A stretch of 64,000 nt of DNA from Acorus gramineus (GCA_030737835.1 CM060850.1:20180216-20244215); one strand, 5' to 3'; positions 36,855 through 48,879 are shown, numbered from the stretch's first letter. A program made the numbers and translations. Notes: generated by a model not told the origin, from the letters alone.

Positions 36855-37262
36855 GTCCCTAACTGTCGGTATGTAAAACTTGGGGGTTCTGCGAACTTGG
36901 TCCTGGTCCGTCTTGCGACTGATTAGATCACCGCTCGAAGAGTCGTTTCTGAGCCGCCCGACAGCTTCTCAGAAAGACGGGTTTGTTGTGATTGCCACCT
37001 GCTTTCTCAAAAAGCAGGAAAAGGTTGGGTGTTGCTGTTGATCGCCTCGCGGGGGAATTGGGTGGGTTCTCCTCTCTGAGTTACGGGCCTGCCTGCCGCA
37101 CACAGAGGTGAAAAATAGGGAATCCTTTCAGCTAGATAAGAACTTGAAAAAGGGGCTGCTGACACATGGGAGGGATGGTAAACCAGCTACTTGAACCTAG
37201 CCATATGAGTCTAACGGTTGGTTTGGACTAGCCGCCTGGTACCTACCTGGTTCTTGGTTTTT
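36855..37262 (-). repeat. Segment M in the 5' LTR (uninterrupted copy)
   Basis: GTCCCTAACTGTCGG through GTTCTTGGTTTTTC matches 26904-27216 joined to 30189-30271. It holds a single GGGAT at about 37172-37176 where the other copy carries solo LTR J. Confidence 0.8.
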
Positions 37263-38073
37263 CTTCTAGATTTGTGCAGCACCTTGGTAGGAATTTTGAT
37301 TTGTTTGGCTAGGGCTAAGTGACGTTTAGGACAATGGTTGGAGGGGGGTTTATGGAGAGTGGAATTTGCTGGGGAAATGACTTTCCTTCTCTCTTAACTA
37401 AGGCTCTCTCCCTCTCTTTCTTTCTCTCTTTCTTTCTCTCTTTCTCTCTAACACACTTTAGAAATGAAGTTGTCCACCGTTTTTCTTTCTCACCCCCACC
37501 CCTCCTCTTATAGTAGAAAGGGATGCATAGGGTGATTCGTTGTACAATGGCTTGGATTGGATAATAGAGTGGTTTAAGAAAAACTTCACCCCTAAGAAAT
37601 TCATATATTTGTTGTGTAAATTTGTCCAGAGAGGGGGCAGTTACTTGTAACTAGCCGCCCAGTGAGGGGCGGCTACTTTCAAGATGCCACCCCCATGATG
37701 ATCTGCCAAACATCAATTCTCTGACAAGCGGTGGCTTGAGGCGGTTATTAGGTTGGAACCGTCAGAGAAGGGGCAGCTAAAAGGAACCAACTGCCGCAAT
37801 CATCAGCATTAAATGCTGCTTTATGTCCCATCCACGGGAAGCGGTGGGGGCTGTTTAAGAGACGGCTAGTTGAAACTAGCCGTCCAGTGAGAGGCGGCTA
37901 CTTTCAACTAGCTGCCCAGCCTCTGGCCTCTTAATTTTTCTAAGTGTTGGTGACCAGGGTTCCTCTTGTTCTTTTAAAGTTGTTTTCTATTAGATTTCCA
38001 AATGTGTTCATTTCTAAATATTACTTGAAGTAAATTTCTTATTCTTTGGACAGTCAAAATTGGGGTATCTACA
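37263..38073 (-). repeat. LTR-Y copy 1 (3' LTR of a minus-strand gypsy relic)
   Basis: In minus-strand sense it starts TGTAGATACCCCAATTTTG at 38073 and aligns with LTR-Y copy 2 (53248-) for its first 200 bp or so. It contains hairpin units such as GACGGCTAGTT/AACTAGCCGTC (37861-37884). A CTTT-rich tract lies at about 37415-37450. Purine-rich GAGGAAAAT stands just upstream of the LTR start in sense direction (38074-38082), so it is probably a 3' LTR. Its far end near 37263 is uncertain. Confidence 0.65.
37861..37884. repeat. Perfect 11-bp hairpin in LTR-Y copy 1
   Basis: GACGGCTAGTT, loop GA, AACTAGCCGTC. It is the counterpart of GGGCGGCTAGTT/AACTAGCCGCCC in copy 2, with an A-T pair where the other has G-C. 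Confidence 0.85.
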
Positions 38074-38290
38074 ATTTTCCTCAATCGAACGGAGTCTTTG
38101 CGCGAAGCGAGAATACTTCGATTGATGATAAGGAGAAAGAGACCCCTATTTTGATCGGCCCAACCTTCAAGAAGTCTTGCTCACATGACCAATACAATTC
38201 AGGGTGTTGATTTAGAGCGTCAGAGGCTGGGTTTGCTAGAATAGTTATCAAAAGAGTGATCTAGGTAGGGGAGTGAGTAAAAGTAAAGAA
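38074..38290 (-). other. LTR-Y element interior next to its 3' LTR
   Basis: This is non-coding sequence upstream (in sense) of LTR-Y copy 1. It is separated from the rest of that interior by solo LTR E. Confidence 0.5.
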
Positions 38291-38295
38291 GTGAG

Positions 38296-41200
38296 TGTCA
38301 CGCCCCAGGGCGGTCGCCCCCGAGACGTGGCAATAATGAAATATCAGCTATCAATACCTGAGGTCAACTAAGACTCCAACAACAACACACAAAGTGGCAA
38401 AGCAAAGATAATGATAACTGACTGAAAAGCGGAAGCATAAGATATCAACAATGTCTGTAAACCAAAAACATTATTACAGACTCGAATACACAATCACTGT
38501 CCTGTGAGAGCCAAGCCTAGTCCAAATAAAATACAATCTGTGCCACATGCACGATTTACAATACATAAAATGACTCTAGGATTGCTGACAGCCTCGGACT
38601 CGCCATCCGCCGGAAGAACGCTCCACGCCCATAAGGCCACGCCACAGGGAAGCTCCATCTCCACGCCCAACACTGCCCCTGAAAAGAAACAGTATGTGAG
38701 GGGTGAGCTACAAGCTTAGTGAGTGACTGGAAACCAATCACCATACAACAGTTCAATACTAAAGCAATTTTCTTTCATGGAAAACATGGGTGGAAACCCA
38801 TGGATAAAGGGTCACGCGGCAGCGCGACCAACCTCACCCTCACCCTCACTCCCAGAGGAAGACTCTTGGGACTTTTGGGGAGAGACCATACCGTTGGTCG
38901 AAGAGACGTGAAATTACTGGTCCACGCAACACTACTGAATCACCAACCTCACCCTCACCCTCACCCTCACTCTCGGAGGAAAACTCTTCGGGAGAGACCA
39001 TACCGTTGGTCGAAGAGACCCGGACTTACTGGTCCACACAACGCTACTGGATCATCTACATCGGGATAACTGCCCAACGATGTCTTTGAACATCGATACG
39101 CAACCAGACCCAACAACTATGGGAACAGACGAATAACGAATGGGTCACGCAGCGACGTGTCTTCACCTCATCCTCACCCTCACTCTTTAGAGATGACATA
39201 GGACTTTTGGAAAAGACTTAGACTGCTCTACACCCTTGGTCCACCGGTAGCCCTTTCCCCACGTAGCCTCTACCTGGTATACTCCCACGATCAGTACGCT
39301 TCCGAACGCATCGGTGGTACCTACGGATGGGAGCCCTCTGTCAGGACAGCTTTTCCAACGTCGGAGAGTTCCTACATCGGATCCAACGAAGGGGAGAACG
39401 ATTTCACGCTCGCTATATCATTCGTTAGCCCTCTCCCGGGTTGCCTCTACCTGGTATATTCCCACGATTAGTACGCTTCCAAATGCATCGGTGGTACTTA
39501 CGGATGGGAGCCCTCTATCAGTACAGCTACAACCCAGGCCGCTTCAACACAGACGACATTGGGAGGAAACACTCCATGTTCACAAAGCGAACCCAATGGA
39601 AAAACAACTACCCTCGATAATCACATATCGATGATATCGAATACTATTGCACTCCCACACAGTTGCGTCGCTCGGACATGAGGGGGGGAGGGTTGCCTCT
39701 GCTCTCACGCAGAAATAATCCCAAGGCACATAACCCAATAGGCGGTTCATATACACGCCTAGCACGGGTAGGCCTAGCTTAAGGCCACAACTACCGGCTT
39801 AACAAAACCGATAAGATAATGAATTCTCCTGAATTCCAAACGAGTGCATCGCTTGGATTCACGTGGGCGATTACATCGCTAGCGCTCTAACTAATAAGGT
39901 ACAACCCGACAACGGGTCATACCCACGCCTATTTCAGATAGGCCTAATCAGTTTTAACATGCGCATATATATCTAGGAGAATTATATCTTAGTTATGTAG
40001 AAGAAGTATATGTACGATAACCTACCACAGAATTATAAGGATACTCCCTAACATGGATTTACATCATAAACAATAAATCATACAACATACATACATGGTC
40101 ATTAATCACATAAGCACACAAGGCCTAACTTAAGCTTGTGTTGGATATCACGAACTTAAAAGGTAAGGGTCAAGCGCAAATCTCGCGCACTTACAGGTGC
40201 ATGCCAATATTCCAAACGAACCTGAGTCGAGTAGGAAATCGCATCTACTTACTCAGTTCGTGCAGAGGGAGAGGGCGAGAGAGATCATCATCTCATGAAG
40301 TTGGTCATAGCTTTGTCCCACTATCATGGGCGCAAAACTACACCACGCCCTCGGGTCTTATTGCAAGGAAATATTAGGCGCGTGCCCATTATTAACCCAG
40401 ACTTAATAATGCTGGATATTCCAATTAATATGGTGGGAGTAGTATTACAATACTAACTAAGGCATGTCAAATTCTATACATCCATACACATTACAAAATA
40501 CAAGCCCATACTAGAGGGCACATGCAATACAATCATACATACATGGATACAATACATGCCATATAAGCCTAGCATGCAAGATATCTAACATATTATAGTT
40601 TAAGCATAGCCATACTACTTATCTACACAAGTAGTATAGCTAGGGTGCCCCATCAATGCACGACGCACGACTACGTGCATCGAGCGCATCTCGAGGAGAA
40701 GGGGGGATTGGATCAAACCACTCACTGCAACCCGGGATCTCTCGCATCCCATCCGACGAGATCTGCAAGGTAAGGGCATCAAATTTGGTGAGTAACATCA
40801 CATTATAACACTTAGAAATTACTAAAAATACTAAAGACTTAGACATGCACGCATACGGGCTTGCACGCATGCAAGCACGTGCGTACGCACGCATGCCCGA
40901 GTGCCCCAGCACCTCCCCGAGCCCCTGGGCAGCCCCACGCGTGCCCCTGCACGCGCACGCACGCGCAGCCGCATGCCCGGAAGCACGCCCAGGGCGCGCA
41001 CGACCTGCGTGCACGCGCACGCGCCCGCCTGCGCCTGCCAGCGTGCGTCTGCGCGCACGCCCAGCACCCTTTCACCCCTTTTAACCCCTCCCCCACACTC
41101 CTCACTCACCCTAAACCAACTACCTAGCATGCATGACCTCCCCAACCATCCCAACAGCCCTAAAAATCAAAAAGAAGGGGAAGAGGACTTACCAAAAGAG

Positions 41201-41970
41201 GGGGAATGAAAGGGGGAGATTCGGGGGCCCTCGATGCACCCGCGACCACATCAACCACTACCACCAACTCCACAGCCTCTCCTCAGCCTTCTTTGGCTGA
41301 AAAACAGAGGGGGGAAGACATGAGAGGGAGCTTGAGAGAGGAGAAACCACAACAACAACAACACATGCACAAAACTCACCTTCTTGTACTTGCACCTCCT
41401 CATCTTGCTCCATCTTCTTCTCCTTGGCATAAAATCAAACACTTGGGGAGTGTTTGAAAGAGAGAAAGAGAGCCATAAGAGAGGGAGGAAAAGTGTTCAA
41501 CGAAATGGGAGAGAGGGGGAGAGAGAGAGAGAGAGGGCAAAAAAGTCATTTTCAGGCCCAAATAGTGCCTAGGGGTGACCATAAGGGGGGGGGTGAGGTT
41601 ATGGTTAGGCTCACCCACTCACAAATCAAATAACCAATGGGGGTAAGGTGGGGGTAAGGTTACCAAGGGTCACTACATGTCCAAAATATCTCACACTATT
41701 CAACCAACCAGGAACTCTCAAAACCCGGATACGGTTCGGAATTGCATATTTTTCAAAACGTTACTGGAATTCGACAAAAATTTTATGGGTAGTACTAAAC
41801 AGTACCAGGACCCATAATATGCAGTTAGATTTGAATCAGAGTACTCCAACTCCCGCAGGTGGCTAAAAGCCAAAATTTTATCGACTCCGATCGATAAAGA
41901 AAAAGGCCCTGAATGACCCAGATGGGACCAAGGCTTAACCAAAATGGCTCCAAATGACACAGGCGTAACA
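38296..41970 (-). mobile_element. Solo LTR-X copy E
   Basis: The 3675-bp LTR begins TGTCACGCCCCAGGGCGG and ends GGCGTAACA, with target duplication GTGAG (38291-38295) and GCGAG (41971-41975), one mismatch. It carries the full family architecture, including the CCCTCA tracts (38837, 38947), the CpG-rich block (about 40845-41080) and an uninterrupted AAAGTGTTCAACGAAATGGG (41481-) that shows the LTR without segment M. Confidence 0.92.
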
Positions 41971-41975
41971 GCGAG

Positions 41976-43790
41976 GGATCCAACCCTCGAACGGGGTTCC
42001 TATCCATCGTGCACAGAGCAGACCGGAGTTGGTTTCCCTGTGCCTATCGTGCCGATCATAGCAACTCAACAATAAGGGGGATATCCCAGATAGAAAAAAA
42101 AGGAAAAGTGTAGTTGATTTGGTGAATGGATTATTCAAAAAGACAAAGATTCCAAAAAAAGAATCAGAACTGAAGAAATTTGAACTGAATGGTACTAGGA
42201 ATGTGATAAGACTTCAAGTGAGTCATGTTTTAATCAAGTAGAATTTTGAAATTAACCAAGACATGGTTACATTTTTAGAAAACTTCAAAATTTGAGTTTG
42301 TTTGGGATGTTGGCAGGGAGTACATGCATTTTTGATAGAATAGAACATTGTTTAAAAGGGATGACTTGCATGCATATGCATCATGGTGGGATTCAAACAA
42401 GCATGTTTTATATTTCTATATATAAAATGATGTGAGCATGGATTTAGAAAGGATTGTTTTTGCATGCATGTTTTGTCATGGTGGGATTTGAACTAGCACG
42501 AGTTTGAATGAATATTTGCATGTGTTGTCGCGGTGGGATTGCATGCATATGATCTGATATATTTGGAGCATAGCATATGAATTAAAAGGACAACTTTACA
42601 TGCATTTCCATCATGGTTTGATTGAGTTTAGCTCATGCGTGTCGTGACATGTATGAAGGCAGAATATGTTGTATGGTGTCGAGAAAAGAGAGGTTGGGGA
42701 TTTTTTTTTTCCTGAGAAGCATAAAGGGGCCATTTGTAAATGAGCATGGGGGCAATATTTGATGGTCAAGTATTAAGAGAGATGCCAAATTCGTGCTTTA
42801 AGGTAAGGGGGGCAATTTTAAGCATTCTAATCAAGGCATGCTTCTAATTTAAGGGAGAGCACCTTGTGATCACCCATGTCCAGCCCAGGGCATTTTTAAG
42901 TTGTTTAGCTTGAGGGGTGAGTCTCCATAAGGAGTAATTTTCAAATATCTGATCAAGTTACTCTAAACATGCTAAATACTCCATGAATATGCCAAGAATC
43001 AAATAAATAAGCTTCCCTCATATATGCAAGACTTTAAATAGACTCATGTGAGAGTGTGTGCTGTTGTATATGTAAGGAAAGGTTCACCCTTGGTTGAAAT
43101 TTTGCCTAGCCGACAGACTTGGTTTAATTTAATCATGGTGGAAAAGAGTTGGGGAATGGGGATGAGAGTAATATCATCTTTTAATTACTTTAAAATTGCC
43201 CCAGTCCTAGCGTAAATCTTACTTCACTAGGTCCCTCTGGCTTTCTTCTGTTTATCACTTCTTTTTTTCTTTTGGGTGGAAAGTATAGCCCACCGCGCAT
43301 ATACTAAATTTTTGGGCATTTATGCTGAAAGTAGAGAGTGTCACCCACTTTGGGTTGTAATTTTTGGCCTCTCATAGCCTTTTAAGGGGGGGGGGGGAGC
43401 GTTTCTATTTTTTACCCCTGTTCTTTTTTGCTTCCCCCCCCCCCTTTATTTTTGAAGTGTTTGTATAGTGCCAGAGCCAATTTTGGGACGTATGCTAGGT
43501 TCGGGGTATATTTCTCGTAAATCTTAGTTGACTCAAAGTAAGAGTTAAAAATAAGAGAAATATAATCCCAAAAATAAAAAAAAATAAAATTAACAATTGC
43601 CCCAGTCTGTGGGGCAAACAATTTTCCCTTTCATCAGGTGAACCAAGACTTAAATCATACTAGTGTAGTAGAGGTGGCATGATTGGCAGGTATGAGTCTA
43701 AGTAAAATGCAGTTTATCTTTAGGATTTTCATAATATTGTCATCAAGCACTAAACGCTAGAATTCACAGTAAGGAAGAGTAAAACTTCTC
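41976..43790 (-). other. Non-coding interior or 3' region of the LTR-Y relic
   Basis: This stretch continues the sequence broken by copy E. No coding frame of useful size was recognised. GGCATG- and ATGCAT-rich AT-biased sequence fills 42200-43200. A G run and a C run lie close together at about 43387-43399 and 43434-43444. The phrase TTGCCCCAGTC occurs at 43197 and 43597. Confidence 0.45.
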
Positions 43791-43799
43791 AAATACTGA

Positions 43800-44010
43800 T
43801 AAATATGCATTGAATTGCTTCTAGTAAAGTGCATACCACCGACCTGAAACCTCACCCCCTTCGGCATTTACCAAGCGGTAGGCATTCCTAGGATAGGCAT
43901 GAGTGATCACAAAGGGTCCCTTCCATGTTGGTTGCAATTTTCCCCTTGGATGGGGTTGTCTTGATGGCATGATTTTCTTGGGCACCATCTACCCAATTTC
44001 CTTCCCTTTT
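43800..44010 (-). pseudogene. Gypsy integrase C-terminal remnant (first of two)
   Basis: The minus strand encodes VPKKIMPSRQPHPRGKLQ then PTWKGPFVITHAYPRNAYRL and VNAEGGEV. This is the C-terminal W.GP(F/Y).V..AY motif region of Ty3/gypsy integrases. A stop and a frame change lie just upstream, and the core domain is missing. It differs from the integrase end at 45668, so it belongs to a different element, probably the LTR-Y one. Confidence 0.75.
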
Positions 44011-44520
44011 TCTTGTCTTTTTTTTTTTTTGGTATATATATTTTTTAAAAAAACTTGAAAATGAAAGGTTAAACTGAAATAAACTGAATTTATGCAAGGG
44101 ACTCTTTTTTTGTTTTTGTTTTGAAAGCTTTTAAATGTATGCATAATAGCTGAAATAAACAAACTTTGTGAAGGAATTTTTTTTTTGTTTTTGAACTTTT
44201 AACATATTTGATTTTTTTGGATTTTGAATATAAAGAAAGCAATAAACAAACAACATGCTGTAAGGGAAAGTACTGTATAGTGCTGGAGGATGGCCTCTAG
44301 AAAATGGTGGTGCAGGATGAGTCCTCTATGGATGCTCAAATTGAAGCAGTTTCAGAGGAACACTGCTTGAATGTTGTCGAAAGTGCGAGTGGCGCTTGAT
44401 ATGCCAAAGATCCTTAGCAGAAAGAGAACGATCAGTCAACAAAGATGTGGATATGGAAAAGCAGGTCGCAGAGGCGACTATTGATTGAACAGGTGCAAGG
44501 GAGCACAGTTCAACATAATG

Positions 44521-45340
44521 CTAAGACCCTAATGATGGTGCGGGTAAAGACTCAATTGGTGCAATTAAGGGCATATGGATTAGATCTGAAATAACTAATT
44601 TGGATGTGGTGGGGGAATCCGTAGGGAGCTCCTTATACAGATGGGATGCCAAGTCGACTGGATTTGGTAATTGGGATAGCTCGTCTGCTCCCTCAAATTG
44701 TGCATTTTTAAATATGAGCTGTTTTGATTCAATGACACCCACAATTGATTGAACCGGATCTAGGTCAACCTCAGAATCTGACGAGTCAGAATGTGAGTCA
44801 TCTGAGATGGTCAAGATATGTTCAATAGGCCATGATATGATTGGATCTTGAGCGGATATAGACAATGGGGATTCAAACTCAACCAATTGTAGGGTTTGGA
44901 AGGTGGATTCAAATTGGGAGTACGGTAAAAGAGTTTCAATAGTTATCCATCCAAAAACTCTTCGTCATCGTCAGAGTCCTGCTTTGGACATTCTGCAGAT
45001 TCTATAATTTCAGGTGTCGGAAACTCATAGGTTGATGGGGGTGGAATAGCAATGTATTGCCTTTGGAGTAGTTGCTGGGGAACAAAGGTTTGTGATCTTT
45101 TTGGAGCAGGGGCATAGGCAGGAGAAACTCTAGCACTATTGTTGTAAGCCTGACTGGGTTGTGCCTAGGAGAATTGATTTTTGTCAATAGGGTTTTGGGC
45201 TGCAGTGTTTTAGATTGCATGATTTTGGACTACAGGGTTTGGTTGTGATGGCACGGACGCGGGTGCCGATCGAGAGTTGAAATTATTATGATAGGTCACC
45301 TAATGAGGCGGTACATATCCAAAAGGCCCGGGTGTGTACG
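44521..45340 (-). pseudogene. Proline/serine-rich gag-like remnant
   Basis: On the minus strand from about 45340 the reading TRPYTPGPFGYVPPH, SQPNPVVQNH, SPAYAPAPKRSQTFVPQQ and PPPSTYEFPTPEIIESAECP continues with stops at CAG-like positions, then a separate 121-codon acidic frame (44886-44521, starting MVEFESPLSISAQDP). The Pro/Gln-rich linker recalls the gag region of plant Ty3/gypsy elements of the Tat/Ogre type. The assignment is by composition and context only. Confidence 0.45.
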
Positions 45341-45667
45341 GCCTTGCAACTGGCGCTCGATTTTGGGCTCGTGGTGTTATGCCTGTGCCTTTTACTCGAG
45401 TGCTTAATCGATGGATGGGGTGTCCCCAGCACGACCTCTTTCACGAAGAGTGCTCATCCAATTGACCTGAACTAGGTCTATTCGTGACCTCCTTTCATTT
45501 AGAGTTCTATTCGGAATCAAGTTCACTCGCGACATCGAACGGGCTTTCATTCACATATAATATGCACAAGAAGTAGAATAGAAACCAAGCAAAAAAACTT
45601 TTATTTCAAAAGTAATACTTTTTAAGTGCATTACACTGCGAGGTCTAATAAGTGCCTCTCCATTCAT
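45341..45667. other. Non-coding 3' end of the Tat element
   Basis: This lies between the gag-like remnant and the stop codon of the Tat integrase. No frame or LTR boundary could be defined. TGTTATGCCTGTGCC at 45377 resembles the LTR-X start by chance; the following bases do not match. Confidence 0.4.
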
Positions 45668-46884
45668 TCACTCTAAATAGTAAGCTCCTTTAGGACCTAG
45701 CCCGGTGACCTTGTACGGTCCCTCCTAGTAGGGTCCAAGATTACCATCAAATCACTTTCGAGATTCAGGGAAAACCTCTTGTAAGACTATAAGTCTCCAA
45801 CTCGAAAGATTTGTCATGAAACCATCTTGTTGTAGCTTCGAGCCATCTGATTCTGGTAGAATGCCATTCTGATAGCAACCGCTTCCCTTCGCTCGTCCCT
45901 TAGGTCAAGGTCGAACGCGTGAACTTCCTCATTAGCCCATGGCTCAAAATTCTCGGTTCGAATGGTTGGGATCCCGAGCTCTATAGGAATTACGTCCTCT
46001 ACCCCAAAGGCCAGGGAGAATAGAGTTTCTCCTGTAGCCCTTCGTGCCGTCATGCGGTATGCCCATAATACCGAGGGGAGCTCATCCACCCAATTGCCTT
46101 TGGCCGCGTCGAGTCGCTTCTTGATTCCATCCAGGATTGTGCGACTAGCGATCTTTGCCTGACCATTTCCTTGGGGGTAGCGAGGAGAGGAAAAAAGATG
46201 TTTTATTCCCAACTCCTCACAAAACTCCTCTATGGTGGTGTTGTCGAACTGTGTTCCATTGTCAGAGATTATAGTATTCAGCACTCCAAACCTACATACA
46301 ATCTCTTTCCAGAGAAAGCTTCATACCTCAACATCACGAATCATGGCCAAGGCCATAGCTTCCACCCATTTGGTGAAGTAGTCAGTGGAGACCAGAAGGA
46401 AACGCTTCTGAGATGGCGCCATGGGTATTGGACCGACTATATCGATCCCCCATTGAGCAAACGGCCAGGGACTTTGAAGTGTGTCTAAGTCCTTAGCAGG
46501 TCGGTAAATCAGCAGGCTGAATCCTAACACTTATCACATCTCCTCACCAGATCAAGTAAATCTTTCGTGAGGGTGGGCCAGAAATATCCGACTGTCAATA
46601 CGCGGCGAGCCAGGGACCTTGAGACCGTATACCTCCCGCAAATTCCCGAATGTAACTCTTCCGGCACTTCCTTCGCTTTTGCGAGGGTAATGCATCATAA
46701 GAGCGGGCCGCTGAAGCTCTGCTTGTATAAAACGCCCTGATCAGAAATCAAGAACCGAGCAGATCGATTCTTAATTTTTCTAGCTTCTTCCTTGTCTGAC
46801 GGGAGGACATCGTCTCTAAGATAAGACACGATGGGATCCATCCATGTCGCTTCTCGCGGTCCCAAGTCTATCGCCATGATCTGC
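45668..46884 (-). pseudogene. Tat-lineage integrase remnant
   Basis: Minus-strand blocks in order: a DQGVLYKQSFSGPLL spacer end (about 46700), PWPFAQWGIDIVGPIP (catalytic Asp, about 46465), LLVSTDYFTKWVEA, IISDNGTQFDN (second Asp, about 46265), SSPRYPQGNGQAKIASRTIL (about 46160) and LGPY..EGPYKVTGLGPKGA ending in a stop at 45668-45670. The zinc-binding histidines are not clear. The third catalytic residue, Glu in family members (GNGQAE or GNGQVE), is Lys here. A frameshift (about 45780) and two in-frame stops add to the inactivation. It belongs to one long minus-strand pol running to about 49720. Confidence 0.9.
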
Positions 46885-47345
46885 TTGAGACGGACGATGC
46901 TTGGCTCCCCTAAGAATTTGACTTGAATTTCACGAGATGGCTCTCCTTTTAGAGCACTAGCCAAATTCGCCAGGGCATCGGCTTGAGTATTCTACTCACG
47001 ATCGATTGAATCGATCTTCCAATCACTGATTTGTGCGAGCTATATACGCGTATAGCTCTGATAGGCAGCCATGCTCTCATCTTTGGTCTGATACTCTCTA
47101 GTGCTTTGGCATACCACGAGTTGAGAGTCGCTATAGATCACCAATTTACACACGACGAGATATACAGCGAACTCCAAACCCACGATTAGGGCCTCATATT
47201 TGGCTTCGTTATTAGAGGCCTTGAACCCTAGTTAGATCGCATGCTCGAATAGAAATCCGTCTTCACTTTGCAAGATCAGCCCTGCTCTTGACCCTCTTCG
47301 ATTGAATGCCCCATCGACATGGAGTGTCCAAGAAATCGGTCTAAA
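46885..47345 (-). pseudogene. Second (archaeal-like) RNase H of the Tat pol
   Basis: The minus strand reads SWTLHVDGAFNRRGSRAG, then GFKASNNEAKYEALIVGLEF, LVIYSDSQLVV and NTQADALANLAS, followed by the link to integrase. An additional RNase H between the ordinary RNase H and integrase is a known mark of the Tat lineage. Asp and Glu of the active site (HVDGAF, NNEAKYEAL, YSDSQL) are kept, but there are in-frame stops (for example just after EHAI). Confidence 0.88.
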
Positions 47346-47483
47346 GTCGGAGACAATGTAGATCTGTTGCTCTAAGGGTGTGAGATCGACGATGATATCT
47401 GCAACCACCTAACCTTTGATCGCATTCTTGGGCTGATAGTGGATATAGAAGGCTGATAATTCCACTGCCCACTTTAGCAATCG

Positions 47484-48490
47484 TCATGCAACGTCCGCCT
47501 TTCGCAATACTGCTTTGAGAGGCGAGTCGGTGATGACGTGGATCGAATGAGCTTGAAAATAATGGCGCATCTTCCGGGTAGAAACAAGCAAGGCAAACGT
47601 GAGTTTTTCAATGCAGGGACGCCTGGTTTCTGCCCCGTTTAACGCCTTACTTGCATAATAAATCGCCCTCTGTCCCCGGTCCATGTCTTTCACCAGTGTA
47701 GAACTTACAACATGCTTGGAAGCTACAATATAAAAGAGTAGGATATCTCCGGGAGAGGGGCATACCAGAAGGGGTGGCATACTGATGTCCATTCGAACCT
47801 GGGCCTTTCGCAGTAGTAGGAAGAATGGATGGCAACGATGAGTGGCTGTAGAGATGAACCGGTTAAGAGCGGCCAACCTTCCAGTCAGCTTCTGCACCAC
47901 TTTCTTGTTTCGCGGAGGATCCATCTCTATAATCGCCTTGATCTGATCGGGGTTGGCTTCAATTCCTCACTGCGTCGTCAAATACACCAAAAACTTGCCC
48001 AAGGTAACTTCAAAAGAGCACTTCGTTGCATTAAGTTTGAGGAGGTACTTTCGCAGTACGGCGAAGACTTCCTCCAAGTGGGCCAGATGGTCATTTCGGT
48101 GCTCACTTTTGACCATCATGTCGTCAATGTAAACCTCCATGGTTTTGCCGATCTGACGCTGGAAGACCTTAGTCACCAACCTCTGATAAGTGGCCCCGGC
48201 ATTTTTAACCCAAATGGCATTTCTTTGTAACAATAAATGCCAGTAGGGGTTGTTAATGCGGTCTTCTCTTGGGCGGGCTCGTGCATCGGGATTTGATGGT
48301 AGCTTGATTAAGCATCCATGAAACTCATTAGTTCATTACCCGATGAAAAGTCCACCAGCTGATCAATCTTCAGAAGTGGGAAGCTGTCCTTTGGGCATGC
48401 TCTATTCAGGTCGGTGAAGTCCATGTATACTCGCCACTTCTTATTCTTCTTAGGAACCACCATAGTGTCGGCCAGCCAATCAAGATGTCA
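47484..48490 (-). pseudogene. Tat reverse transcriptase and first RNase H
   Basis: RT blocks on the minus strand: VVPKKNKKWRVYMDFTDLNR and ACPKDSFPLLKIDQLVDFSS (about 48470-48350), TPTGIYCYKEMPFG (about 48220), AGATYQRLVTKVFQRQIGKT and the catalytic VYIDDMMVKSEH (48105-48140). RNase H follows from 47924: NKKVVQKLTGRLAALNRFIS, AIYYASKALNGAETR, VITDSPLKAVLRKADVA. The order and sequence are typical of Tat elements. Stops and at least two frame changes (near 47950 and 48235) break it. Confidence 0.92.
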
Positions 48491-48879
48491 CACCTCGCGG
48501 ATGAACCCGGCAGCCAAGAGTTTGTTCACCTCGTCACGTACTACTTCTGCATGCAGTGAGGCCAATCGTCCCAGCTTCTGTCGGACTCGGCGAATGGTTG
48601 ACGAGATGAACAGCCGGTGATTTGCCACTTTGGGGTCGATTCCTGGCATACCTTGAGGTCCTTAGGCGAAGGCATCCTTATTTTTGACAACGAGGTTGAG
48701 TATCGCCCTTGTCTCTTCAGCTAAAAGTAAACTCCCGATGAAAAAGAATTTCTTGGGTCAAAAGGGTCTATGGGGACCTGTTCAAGGTCTTCAAGAACCC
48801 TATCTTCGAGACCGGGTTGGCTTTCATCTGCCTTGACTCGGTCATGAAGTAATTGCTACCTTCTAGGATGGATTTCTCC

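Larger units (their letters stand above)
24957..37262 (-). mobile_element. Del/Tekay-type Ty3/gypsy element, internally deleted
   Basis: This is the only LTR-X copy in the window with an interior. On the minus strand it has a 5' LTR (33504-37262), a primer-binding site (33486-33498), an interior of about 2.7 kb, a polypurine tract (30756-30770) and a 3' LTR (24957-30755, itself carrying copy J). Integrase and RT remnants are of Del/Tekay chromovirus type, a lineage known for very long LTRs. The interior is about half the usual length: gag, protease and most of RT/RNase H are missing. Neither outer LTR end survives, so no target duplication can be checked. Confidence 0.85.
33504..37262 (-). 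repeat. 5' LTR of the gypsy element, lacking its outer end
   Basis: Plus-strand reading starts TGTCACGCCCCAGGACAGCC at 33504. It runs through the tandem 175-bp part (34468-34800), the CCCTCA repeat (34047-34075), the CpG-rich block (36060-36420) and segment M (36855-37262). The last several hundred bases of a normal LTR (CCACGAAATGGG.. to ..CATAACA) are missing, so the U3 start is gone and sequence of another element follows. Confidence 0.85.

Noticed and set aside
41976-42180. Possible organelle or tRNA-derived insert (AACCCTCGAACGGGGTTCC)
   Set aside because: No cloverleaf could be formed and no organelle gene was recognised by eye. It is treated as element interior.
45377-45392. TGTTATGCCTGTGCC as another LTR-X start
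   Set aside because: The match ends after about 15 bases; the following sequence does not resemble LTR-X.
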